A stretch of DNA of 64,000 nt, from the NCBI GenBank assembly GCA_030323305.1, contig CP106741.1, positions 4,649,501-4,713,500 on the forward strand, written 5' to 3'. The notes under the pieces are model-generated. The model was given only the letters and a program-made list of their open reading frames with translations, was not told the origin of the DNA and made no database searches. This DNA is from Paenibacillus sp. CC-CFT747 (GTDB lineage: Bacteria > Bacillota > Bacilli > Paenibacillales > NBRC-103111). Each line of letters begins with the position of its first letter. Within the stretch, counting starts at the first letter, position 1. Shown here in pieces: positions 54,885 to 63,847 of the stretch. Both the position numbers and the translations under genes were made by a program.

Positions 54885-57032
54885 ATGCTCCTGTTAAGAT
54901 TGGGCATGACCGCTTTCCGGTTTCCCCGTACGGTCCTTATGCTGTGGGGCATGCTTCTCGCCCTGTCGGCGGGTCCGGCCTTTGCCCTTCCCGGCGTTCT
55001 TAAGGATCATGGGCTTGTCGCCGATGGGAGCTACCTGGAGGTTAAGCATAGGCTCTCCGCCGAATTCGGGATTCCCGAGGATCCGGTCCTTGTCCTGTTC
55101 AACAAGCGGCCCGGCGCATCCGGCATGGAATTCATCCGGTTCATCAAGCGGACAATGGAGGACTTAAAAGAAGTTCCAGGGGTGCGCGGCTATCTGTCAC
55201 CTCTCGATAAGGAAGGAATGCTCAAGGACACCGCGGCTTATGGTATTCTGATCCTTCCTCCTGCCGGCAGCGAACGTACCGCCGTGCTAACCCGCTTGAG
55301 GGACAAGCTCCCCCGGGACCTTTCCGCCACGGTAAGGCTGACGGGAAAGCCGGTCGTGCAGGAGGATGTAAACGTTGCCAGCCGGCGGGATCTCGGCCGA
55401 GCGGAAAGGATCGGGCTTCCGGCCGCTTTTCTGATCCTCTGGTGGGCGTTCCGCGGCCCGGTCTCCGCCCTTCTTCCCGTGGCGGCCGGTCTCACCGCTG
55501 TAGTGACCGCCATGGGGGCGATGTCGAGGCTCGGCCAAGCCTTCGAGCTTTCCCATTTTGTTCTCAATGTGGTTCCCATGGTGGGCCTTGCGCTCAGCAT
55601 TGATTTTGCTCTCTTGTTGGTGAGCCGCTACCGGGAAGAGCTCGACCGGTTGAACGCCGATGAGGCCATGAACCGAACGCTCCGGACTGCCGGACGGGCC
55701 GTTTTCTATTCGGCCTGCTGCGTAGCCCTGGGGCTGGCCGGGATTTGCAGCATCCGGCTCCCGATGTTCCAAAGCGTCGCCGCCGGGGCTTTGACGGTTC
55801 TGGCCGCTGCGGTTCTGGCTGCCTTCACGCTGCTCCCCGCGGCACTGGCTCTTCTCACCCCGGTGATGAAGAGCCGGAACCGGGAAAGGGGCTTGGCCGG
55901 TACCAGCCGACCGGACCTCTGGCAGCGACTTGCGAGGCAGCTCCTGGCTAGGCCGTTTAGGACCGGGGGCTTGGCCCTCCTTCTTTTGGCGATTGGCATG
56001 ATGCCCCTGCGAACCATGAGGATAGCCATCCCGGATGCGTCCTCGCTTCCTTCGGGCTATGAATCCCGTGCCGCGGCGGAAGCTTACGAGGAGCTCTTCG
56101 GGGAAGGAGGGAGGGCACATGTTGATCTCTTGCTGCAGGGAAATCCTGGGCTCACGGACAAGGAAGCAAGAGAGGAAGTTTATCGCTTGGTTGAGAAGCT
56201 GAAGCGGGATCCTCAGGTACTAAGGGTGGATACGGATTTATTGATAGTGCCTCCCGCCCAGGGGAGGAATGAGGTAAGGCCGTCCTCCGGCAGCGGGATG
56301 GCGGCCGCTTTGCGGGGCTCTCCTTCAACAACAGGAACGTCCGGGCTCTTGCCGATAACGCTCCGAGCAGGAACTCATACGAAGGAAGCGAGAGATTGGG
56401 TTAGAAGCTGGGATCGGGAAGGGAGCGGGGGACCGGTTGCTTACCGGCTTGGCGGGGAGGCCAAATATGAGCAGGAAGTGTTCGATGCCGTCCGGGACGG
56501 GCTGCCCGCTTCGGTTGGATTTATTGGGACCAGCACCTTTCTTGTGCTCCTGATCGCTTTCCGCTCTTTCGTAATCGCCGTGAAGGCGATTGTGATGAAC
56601 GGGCTCAGCCTTGCCGCCTCCTTCGGCTTTTTGGCGGCGGTTTTCTCTCACGGGGCCTTCGGAATGGAGCCGTGCCCGGTGGCGTTGATGATTCCCGTCT
56701 TTGTTTTTGGCCTGGTGTTCGGGGTGAGTATGGACTATGGGATCTTTATGCTTTCGCGGATGGCGGAACACTATCAGCTGACAGGAGATAATGAACGGGC
56801 GGTGACATACGGGGTCGCTTCCACCAGCCGTTTACTGACAGCGGCGGCGGCGATTATGGTTGCGGTTACGCTGCCTTTTGCTTTCGGGGAGGTCGTAGGG
56901 GTCCGGCAGCTCGGGGTAGGTATTGCTGTCGCCGTGGCACTGGACGCGACGGTGATCCGGCTCATGCTCGTGCCGGCGCTTATGAAGCTGCTGGGAGACT
57001 GGAACTGGCGGCTTCCTAAGCTTTTTCGCTGA
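54885..57032 (+). CDS. MMPL-family (RND) lipid/polyketide exporter
   Basis: 715 residues, intact. Two repeats of about six membrane helices: the first has VPMVGLALSIDFALLLVSRYREEL, the second FGVSMDYGIFMLSRMAEHY, both carrying the Asp/Tyr pair used for proton transfer in MMPL transporters (D in SIDFALLL and SMDYGIF). Extracytoplasmic domains follow helices 1 and 7. ATG 54885 follows AGGGAGGAGAGCCT; the frame is open upstream from 54864. As the last gene of the bpsA cluster it probably moves the lipid-like product across or into the membrane. Confidence 0.88.
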   Translation: MLLLRLGMTAFRFPRTVLMLWGMLLALSAGPAFALPGVLKDHGLVADGSYLEVKHRLSAEFGIPEDPVLVLFNKRPGASGMEFIRFIKRTMEDLKEVPGVRGYLSPLDKEGMLKDTAAYGILILPPAGSERTAVLTRLRDKLPRDLSATVRLTGKPVVQEDVNVASRRDLGRAERIGLPAAFLILWWAFRGPVSALLPVAAGLTAVVTAMGAMSRLGQAFELSHFVLNVVPMVGLALSIDFALLLVSRYREELDRLNADEAMNRTLRTAGRAVFYSACCVALGLAGICSIRLPMFQSVAAGALTVLAAAVLAAFTLLPAALALLTPVMKSRNRERGLAGTSRPDLWQRLARQLLARPFRTGGLALLLLAIGMMPLRTMRIAIPDASSLPSGYESRAAAEAYEELFGEGGRAHVDLLLQGNPGLTDKEAREEVYRLVEKLKRDPQVLRVDTDLLIVPPAQGRNEVRPSSGSGMAAALRGSPSTTGTSGLLPITLRAGTHTKEARDWVRSWDREGSGGPVAYRLGGEAKYEQEVFDAVRDGLPASVGFIGTSTFLVLLIAFRSFVIAVKAIVMNGLSLAASFGFLAAVFSHGAFGMEPCPVALMIPVFVFGLVFGVSMDYGIFMLSRMAEHYQLTGDNERAVTYGVASTSRLLTAAAAIMVAVTLPFAFGEVVGVRQLGVGIAVAVALDATVIRLMLVPALMKLLGDWNWRLPKLFR

Positions 57033-57050
57033 TAGGCCACGTATAGGTTT

Positions 57051-57574
57051 CTAGGGCCACAATTTCATCGGACTTTCGAACGGAACATCGAAGTGGACCA
57101 TCAAATAAATGATGATAAGAACCGACACGCTATAAGCCCCGAGCGGCTTCACGAAGTGAAAACGGAGCATGGGAAACATCATAATATCGAACAGGATGGA
57201 GTGTCCCAGATTCCAGCCGTGGTCGTAAGAGATCCGGCCCGCCAAATACAGCACCCACTCAAAAAACGAATAGCACCCCACCCAGAACAGATAATAGACG
57301 GCCTTCTCTTGGATGGAGCCGCTTCCCGGGTAGCGGGACAAAAACAGAAGGACGGTCAAGGGCATGGTGAGGACGGCGTAGACGATGACCGTCAGCGGAT
57401 GGTTGTATAGAAAGTCGGGATGAAATTTCCAGAGGACGAAGCCGTGCGTTAAATATTCATAGAGCAGGCCGCCAACGGTTATGTAAAGCATGGTGGGGTG
57501 ATACACCTTCCAATTTCTCCAATCCCCCAGCGCCAAACCGAGTATATGGTAAAAAGGGCGATGGCCACGTGCAT
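57051..57574 (-). CDS. CBO0543 family membrane protein (frame interrupted at the N-terminus)
   Basis: About 174 codons, with four to five hydrophobic segments. GDWRNWKVYHPTMLYITVGGLLYEYL and WNLGHSILFDIMMFPMLRFHFVKP are characteristic of the CBO0543 family, of unknown function. As read, the frame starts at a TTG (57536) lacking a ribosome site; one more T in the run at 57551-57555 (A run on plus strand) extends it to ATG 57574, which has GGGAGG nine bases upstream and adds the hydrophobic MHVAIALFYHILGLAL. I therefore place the start at 57574. Confidence 0.75.
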
Positions 57575-57729
57575 GTCGGGCAGCCTCCCGGATGTATTGG
57601 TCTGTAAAGCTTCCCTTACTTTACCCTCAAAAGACATTCTCTATGATAGGCCGCCGGTATTCAAACCACTCCTTTTAGGGTAAGTTACCTTTGTTGGGCT
57701 TTTTACATCTGGAAGAAGGAGTGGTACTT

Positions 57730-58241
57730 GTGAAGAAGATTGCGTTTTTGCTCGCCAACGGTTTCGAAGATTCAGAGATGCAGAAGCCTTACGAAGAACT
57801 CGGCAAAGCCGGTTACGAGACGGTCATCGTAGGCCAGAAAAAGGGCGAAGAGCTTCAAGGGAAGAACAAGTCGGTTACCTATACCTCCGATAAATCGATA
57901 GATGAGGTCAATGCCTCTGATTATGACGCTGTGGTCATTCCCGGGGGATCCTCCCTGAGAATCTTCGCCTTAACAGCAAAATTACCGATTTCGTCAAACA
58001 GATGAATTCGAACGGCAAGCCGATTGCGGCTATTTGCCACGGCCCGCAGATTTTGGCAAGCGCCAATCTGTTGAAAGGCCGCACGATTACCTGCTACCAG
58101 CCATTGCAGGATGATATGCGCAATGCCGGAGCGGAGTTCGTCGATAAGGAAGTGGTTGTGGACGGCAACTTCATCACCTCCCGCCAGCCGAAGGACGAGC
58201 CGGCCTTTATCCGGGAGATCAAGAACAAGCTTGGTGAATAG
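57730..58241 (+). CDS. DJ-1/PfpI family protein (type 1 glutamine amidotransferase-like; frame interrupted)
   Basis: About 170 codons. KKIAFLLANGFEDSEMQKPYEEL has the conserved Glu of DJ-1/PfpI; DYDAVVIPGGSSP precedes the break, and AAICHGPQILASANLLKGRTIT carries the nucleophile Cys in ICHGPQ. The frame shifts at the C run 57953-57955; one more C joins GGSS to PENLRLNSKITDF. GTG 57730 follows AAGGAG. Family members act as proteases, deglycases or chaperones under stress; the exact role is open. Confidence 0.85.
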
Positions 58242-58276
58242 GTTTCGGCGGTCCCTGCACCGCCTGCCATCCCGAG

Positions 58277-58315
58277 AAGAAGCCTTCCCCGTTTGGCCGG
58301 GGAAGGCTTCTTTGT
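58277..58315 (+). terminator. Terminator of the DJ-1/PfpI gene
   Basis: A perfect 14-bp stem (AAGAAGCCTTCCCC with GGGGAAGGCTTCTT) followed by TTTGTT. Confidence 0.88.
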
Positions 58316-58353
58316 TAGAATAGGGATTACCGAATGAGAAAGGAGCGGAAGGG

Positions 58354-59318
58354 ATGAAGCTGTCCGTCTTGGACCTGGTTCCCGTTTACCCCGGCTGCCT
58401 GCCGGAGGAGGCCCTCCGGCAGGCGGCCGAGCTGGCCCGGCTCGCCGACCGGATGGGCTATACCCGGTATTGGGCGGCCGAGCATCACGATATGGCCGGT
58501 TTGGCCTGCCCCGCTCCCGAAGTGCTGCTCTCCCATATCGGAGCCTTGACCGAACGGATCCGATTGGGCTCGGGTGCTGTTCTCCTTCCGCATTACAAGC
58601 CCATCAAGCTCGCGGAAACTTTCCGTCTGCTGTCCGCGCTGTATCCCGGAAGAATCGATATGGGGCTTGGGAGGGCTCCCGGGGATCGGCCCATGTCACC
58701 ATGGCACTCAGCGGGAACTTTCTCGAGAACGTGCGAAGGCTTCCCGAATCCCTGAAGGCGTTGACGGAGCTTCTTGAGGACCGTTATGTGCTGGAGGGCG
58801 CACAGGTCACCGCCCGGCCCATTCCTTCGGCTGGCCCGGAGCTGTGGATGCTCGGCACTAATGAGAAGAGCGCCACCTACGCGGCGGAGTTTGGGACCGG
58901 CTATGTTTTCGGCCGCTTCATGAGCCCGCTGGGGGATCGGGAAGCCGCCGGTCTGTTGGACCGTTACCGGACTTCGTTTCGTCCGTCTAAGCCGGGAGCC
59001 GCGCCGCGCGTCATTCTGACGGTCAGCGTCGTCTGCGCCCCAACGGAGACGGAGGCACGCCGGCTTGCCGCGGAAGGGATGTCCGTTTTCCGTCCGGACT
59101 CTGGGGCTTCTTCGTCCTCGGACGAACGGGAACCGGTTGGATCGGAACCGACGGACAGCGGGTACCGTCTCATTGCCGGTACGCCTGAGCAGGTTAGAAA
59201 CCGTCTGGCCGAAGCCGGCCTCCTGTACGGTGCGGAGGAAATGATGATCGTCTGCCCGATACCGGATTACTCCGGGAGATTGGAATCTTACCGGCTTCTG
59301 GCCGAAGCCTGCCTCTAG
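58354..59318 (+). CDS. LLM-class flavin-dependent oxidoreductase (luciferase-like; frame interrupted)
   Basis: About 322 codons. MKLSVLDLVPVYPG, then GYTRYWAAEHHDMAGLACPAPEVLLSHIGALTERIRLGSGAVLLPHYKP and DMGLGRAPG are typical of the MsnO8-like LLM family; after the break SAHVTMALSGNFLENV continues the usual sequence. The frame shifts at the G run 58681-58684; one more G joins RAPG to GSAHVT. It uses FMNH2 and O2 or reduces flavin-linked substrates; substrate unknown. ATG follows AAAGGAGCGGAAGGG. Confidence 0.87.
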
Positions 59319-59360
59319 AGGGAAGAACAAACGTTACCGGATCAGGCACTTGGATGAGGG

Positions 59361-59582
59361 TTATTCCTCGAATTCCGTCAAGCCTCTTTCCTCTACGTCC
59401 GCAGGCTCTCCGGAAGCGGGAATCACTTCATCCAGCGAGGTCGAGCCCACCGGTTGATCCATCAGACGGTCGATCCCGTTCTCCCCTTGAAGGGATTCCG
59501 CTGTTTCGAGCTGGTGGTTCAGCTGTTCCTGGATTTGACCAATGGTATTTTTGGGCTGCTGCCGGTTATCATTTCTTGTCAT
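59361..59582 (-). CDS. Small acidic protein of unknown function (73 residues)
   Basis: ATG 59582 with GGAGGT upstream (spacing about eight). The product is hydrophilic: MTRNDNRQQPKNTIGQIQEQL start, a Gln/Leu helix (LNHQLETAESL), and a Glu-rich end. No Cys, no membrane segment. An upstream in-frame ATG adds 11 residues without a ribosome site. Family not recognised. Confidence 0.65.
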   Translation of the reverse strand: MTRNDNRQQPKNTIGQIQEQLNHQLETAESLQGENGIDRLMDQPVGSTSLDEVIPASGEPADVEERGLTEFEE

Positions 59583-59751
59583 GGATACATACCTCCAATA
59601 TGAGCTGATGGACATAACGGCCTATCTCCTTTATCTGGCTATCGTTAGCATCCTCCAAACCATCCCCTGCTATGTATCGGACGGTTTTCTAATCCGCCCG
59701 GGTATGAGATAATGAACCGAAACAAACGTTCCCGACAGGAGCAGGCAGACC

Positions 59752-62054
59752 ATGATCTTTCCTTTATCCGTCCGTTCTCTGGTAGAGTACGTTTACCGGA
59801 GCGGCAGCATCGAAAGCGGCTTTATGACGATGACTCCCTTAAGCGAAGGGACCAAGGCCCATCAGAAGCTTCAGAACGAATATAAGGAGACGGACCGCAA
59901 AGAAGTCCAGCTGAAGGCGGATCTGGAAGCGGGAGGAATCCTTTTGCGTTGGAAGGGCGCTGCGACGGCCTTCTCCAGACGGGAGAGGACTGCTGGACGA
60001 TCGAAGAGATCAAATCCACCTCGCGGGAGGTGGGATCTTATACGGCGGACCGCTATCCCGTTCACTGGGCCCAGGCCAAATGCTACGCCTACCTGTACGC
60101 GCTTCTGAACGGAGTAAGCCGGATGGGCATCCGGCTTACTTATGTCCAGATACCGGGCGGCGAGCTTAAGCGGTTCCAGGTGGAACACTCCTTCGCCGAG
60201 CTGGAGGAGTTCGTGAACGGCCTGCTGCAAAGTTTCCTTCCCTATGCGGAATGGACGATCCGGCACCAGCAGGAACGGGACGCGAGCATCAAGGAGCTCT
60301 CTTTTCCGTTCCCTGCTTACCGGGAAGGACAGCGCAAACTGGCCGGTGCGGTCTATACAGCCGTCAGGGAAGGGCGGAACCTGTTCGCGAAGGCCCCGAC
60401 CGGCATCGGCAAAACGATCTCCACCCTCTTTCCATCGGTGAAAGCGGTGGGAGAAGGCCTGCTGCAGCGGATTTTCTATATTACCGCCAAGACGATAACC
60501 CGGACGGCCGCTGAAGACGCATTCCGGCTCATGACCGATCGCGGACTGAGAGTGACCACCGTGACGATTACGGCCAAGGAGAAGGTCTGCTTTCAGGAGC
60601 AGCCGCTCTGCACCAAAGAACATTGCGAGTTTGCGGACGGCTATTACGACCGGATCAATGAAGCCGTACTGGATACGCTGACCCATGCCGGTGCGCTGAC
60701 GCGTCAGGAGATCGAGACCTACGCCCGCAAGCACCGGGTATGTCCCTTTGAGTTTTCGCTGGATTTGGCCTATGCCGCCGATGCGGTCATCTGCGATTAT
60801 AACTACGTGTTCGATCCCCGGGTATCCTTGAAACGCTTCGGGGACGACCAGCGCAAACAGACCGTGCTGCTGGTGGACGAAGCCCACAATTTGGTGGATC
60901 GGGCCCGCTCCATGTTCTCGGCGGAATTGGCCAAATCCGGCTTCCTTGCGTTGAAGCGGGATTATAAGGGCCGGGCGGCCGGGGTCTCCCAAGCGGCCGG
61001 GGCCGTCAACGATTCCTTGCTGGCCTTGCGCAAAGAGGAGGACAAGAGGGAATGGGTACGACGGGATCCTCCCGAGGAGCTTCCGGAAAGACTGACGGCT
61101 TTCGCCGCGGAAGCCGAGAAAGAACTGATTAATGGCGGATCGGAAGAGAGCCGGGAGCTGCTTCTGGAAACGTATTTTGCCGTCCAAGGGTATCTTCGCA
61201 TTCTCAAGGGATACGATGAACGATACTTGACCTGTGTGGAGCATAAGGGGAGCGAAGTCCGCCTTAAGCTGTTCTGCCTCGATCCCTCGAAGCAGCTGAG
61301 CCAGACGGGGAAAGGGTACCGGGCGCGTATTTATTTCTCCGCCACGTTAAGTCCGATGCCTTATTTCCTCGATCTGCTCGGAGGCGCGGAAGAGGATTAT
61401 ACGCTGTCCATCCCGTCGCCTTTCTCCCACGAGCAGTGGGACGTAAGAATGGTTCCCCTCTCTACGCGATTCCGGGACCGCCCCCGTTCCCTGATCCCCA
61501 TCAGCCGTTCCATCCGCCGGCTGGCCGCGGAGAGGGGAGGGAACATGCTCGTTTTCTTCCCTTCGTTTGAATACCGCGATGCCGTTTATGAAGCCTTTTC
61601 ACAAGAAGCCGCGGAGGATTATAACCTTCTTCTGCAGGGGTCTAGCATGAGCGAAGAGGAACGCGAACGTTTTCTGGAGGCTTTCCGTTCGACGCCCGCG
61701 CGGCCCTTGATCGGGTTTGCCGTCATGGGAGGCATTTTCTCGGAAGGAATCGACCTTCAGGGCGACCGGCTGACTACGGTCATGATCATCGGGGTCGGGC
61801 TGCCTCAGCTCAGCTTCGAACGGGATGTGATCAAGCGGCATTTTGCTGAAATGGGCAAAAACGGCTATGACTACGCCTATGTCTACCCGGGAATGAATAA
61901 GGTACTGCAGGCCGGAGGCCGGCTGATCCGGTCGGAAACGGACAAGGGAACTCTGGTGCTGGTGGACGACCGTTTCCTGCAGCCTCATTACCGGAGCATG
62001 ATGCCGGCGGAGTGGAGGAACGGGCGCATCGTTAACGAAAGCTCTCTCAGCTGA
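59752..62054 (+). CDS. DinG/XPD-type ATP-dependent DNA helicase with N-terminal PD-(D/E)xK nuclease domain (frame interrupted)
   Basis: About 768 codons. N-terminal ~180 residues: SVRSLVEYVYRSGSIES, then after repair EGRCDGLL and TIEEIKST, the D...ExK pattern of RecB/Cas4-like nucleases. Helicase: Walker A KAPTGIGKT, four cysteines for the Fe-S cluster (VCFQEQPLC, CTKEHC and VCPF region), DEAH box VDEAHNLVDRA, YFSATL and the C-terminal QAGGRLIRSETDKG (motif VI). The break is at 59949-59950; one more T joins ILLR to LEGRCDG. Probably 5'-3' helicase acting in DNA repair. Start ATG; a 75-base gap separates it from the exonuclease gene. Confidence 0.87.
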
Positions 62055-62129
62055 ACCGGCTCAAGCCCTGAAGCCAGGGTTAGAACGGAAAACCGCCATA
62101 CCCAAGCACAGCAGATCGGAGGATATACC

Positions 62130-63079
62130 GTGGACTATATTGTATTGGATATTGAATTTAACGGAAGGAAGTTTGCGAGTGAGCTTCCCATGGAGGTTAT
62201 TGAGATCGGAGCCGTCCGGTTAGGGCCGGATCTGCAGGAGATCGATGAATTCTCCGCTCTTATCAAGCCAGTTTATTTTGCCAAGCTGAACTCCTTCATC
62301 AAGAAAAAAACCGGGATTCCGCAGGAGGCGATTGACGAGGCTCCAGGCTTCGTTAAGGTAATCGGAGACTTCCAGGCATGGCTGAACCGCAGCGAAAGCT
62401 TCCTGCTTCTGACGTGGGGAGGGAGGACCTGAAGCGGATTGTGTTCGATACCCGCATGCATAAGCTGGATGACGCCTACTGGATGAAGGCGACTTATTAT
62501 GATCTACTCAAAGGATACCTGCGCTACAAGAACGTTACGAACGACGTCAGTGTGGAAGGGGCTCTCCAGGATCTCGGGATTCCGCTGGAGGGAACCGCTC
62601 ACCGCGCCTTGGACGACGCCAAAATGACCGCCCACGTCTTCCGGGCTGTCTTCAGCAGCCTCGACTTCTCCTTGAGCCGTCATTACAAGGATGTGTATTC
62701 GAACGCGAAGGAAAGAAGATATGTCAAGAACGCCCTAAGGGATATGAAGGCGAAGAAGCTGGTTCCTTCCTGGGAACTTTTTATGGAAAAATATGTCAAA
62801 GACAAACTTTCGCTAGAGGATCCCCGCAAGGCGGCGGAGCTTCAGGAATACTTTGCCGTGCTGACGGAAAAGGTCGAACAAAAGGTGCCGGATCCGGCCA
62901 AGGAGGCACTAGCCGTCGCCGCACCGGGGGCCGAGCCGGAGGAAGGCGATACGGTTTCGACTGCTCCCTTAGAGGGGGAACGGCCGGAGGGCTCCAATCC
63001 GAGGATCGAAGCCGAGGCGGACATCGGGAAGCCGATGCCTTCGCCGCAAACCACGGAGCGGGGCGAGCGGGAAGAATAG
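62130..63079 (+). CDS. DEDDh 3'-5' exonuclease (KapD-like; frame interrupted)
   Basis: About 317 codons. DYIVLDIEFNG (DxE, exo I), TWGREDLK (exo II Asp, after repair) and HRALDDAKMTAHVF (exo III, His and Asp) are the DEDDh residues. The C-terminal ~110 residues are helical then acidic and disordered (PEEGDTVSTAPLEGE), longer than in Bacillus KapD. The frame shifts at the G run 62416-62419; one more G joins LLTWG to REDLKRIV. GTG 62130 follows CGGAGGATATACC. It follows the nuclease-helicase gene and may serve the same repair pathway. Confidence 0.87.
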
Positions 63080-63143
63080 GGTAGAGAAAATCAAATATGG
63101 CGGCCCGCGTCCTTGGAACCAAGGAGCAAGGGCCTGAACAAGC

Positions 63144-63175
63144 AAAACCGCCCGGGAGCATTCCCGGGCGGTTTT
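63144..63175. terminator. Bidirectional terminator between the exonuclease and HxlR genes
   Basis: A perfect 14-bp stem (AAAACCGCCCGGGA with TCCCGGGCGGTTTT) around a GCAT loop, with A's and T's in place for both strands. Confidence 0.88.
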
Positions 63176-63271
63176 GCCTTTGGTTCGACGTCTGCCGATG
63201 GAAGCAGGCTTTTGGGGGAGCGGTTCAAACGGCAACAGGATAGAGCGGACCAGCGGCTTTCCGGAAAAACG

Positions 63272-63601
63272 TCACGTGGTGACCCGCTCGCAGCCGTTAA
63301 TCTCCATATGCTGCTCTCCCCAGGCGCACATGGCGTCCAGGATCGGCTTGAGGGACCAGCCGTAGTCCGTAAGCGAGTAGATTACCTTCGGAGGGACCTG
63401 CTCGTAAATTCTACGGCTCAACACGCCGTCCTCCTCAAGCTCCCGGAGCTGCTGGGTCAGCATTTTCTGCGTAATCCCCGGCATCAGGCGCTTCAGCTCG
63501 CTGGTTCGTTTCTCTCCCTTGATCAGATGGCACATGATGACGACCTTCCATTTTCCACCGATCACATCAAGGGTAGCTTCAACGGGTATGTTGTAGGCCA
63601 C
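63272..63601 (-). CDS. HxlR-family transcriptional regulator
   Basis: 109 residues, winged helix: VIGGKWKVVIMCHLIKGEKRTSELKRLMPGITQKMLTQQLRELEEDGVLSRRIY is the family core; GWSLKPILDAMCAWGEQH the dimer helix with a Cys (in HxlR relatives such as YodB/HypR, cysteines can sense electrophiles, but those are normally nearer the N-terminus). GTG 63601 is chosen because AGGAGG lies eight bases upstream; GTG 63610 overlaps that site. Divergent from the MFS gene, with an operator-rich gap between. Confidence 0.9.
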   Translation of the reverse strand: MAYNIPVEATLDVIGGKWKVVIMCHLIKGEKRTSELKRLMPGITQKMLTQQLRELEEDGVLSRRIYEQVPPKVIYSLTDYGWSLKPILDAMCAWGEQHMEINGCERVTT

Positions 63602-63713
63602 AGCGGGCACCTCCTGCTTAAGATATTCATGGATGTATAGGGCGTGAGCGATAGGGGACGCCTTCCCATTGGAACGACATCCTCTCTTAAAGGCACTAAG
63701 GTACTTAAAGGTG

Positions 63714-63758
63714 CCTATATCACTTTGAAGTCCCTATATCACTTCAAAGTACGTACTT
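63714..63758. promoter_or_regulatory. Operator-like repeats between the HxlR and MFS genes
   Basis: A 12-bp direct repeat CCTATATCACTT (63714-63725 and 63733-63744), a 10-bp inverted repeat ACTTTGAAGT/ACTTCAAAGT (63722-63731 and 63741-63750), and a perfect palindrome AAGTACGTACTT (63747-63758). A further inverted repeat AGGCAC/GTGCCT flanks 63690-63716. The layout fits binding of HxlR dimers. Confidence 0.65.
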
Positions 63759-63785
63759 ATCATGAGGGATCCATGCCTATATAAT
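63757..63785 (+). promoter_or_regulatory. Putative promoter of the MFS gene
   Basis: TTATCA at 63757-63762, a 17-base spacer, TATAAT at 63780-63785. The palindrome AAGTACGTACTT overlaps the first bases of the -35, a repressing position. Confidence 0.55.
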
Positions 63786-63847
63786 AGCATCTACAAGCCA
63801 AAAGTAAAGGATCCTTATGCTTGAATATAACCAACAGGAGGTTCATG

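Noticed and set aside
63714..63758. CRISPR-like repeats
   Set aside because: Only two short direct copies with an 7-base gap and no further units; they fit operators better.
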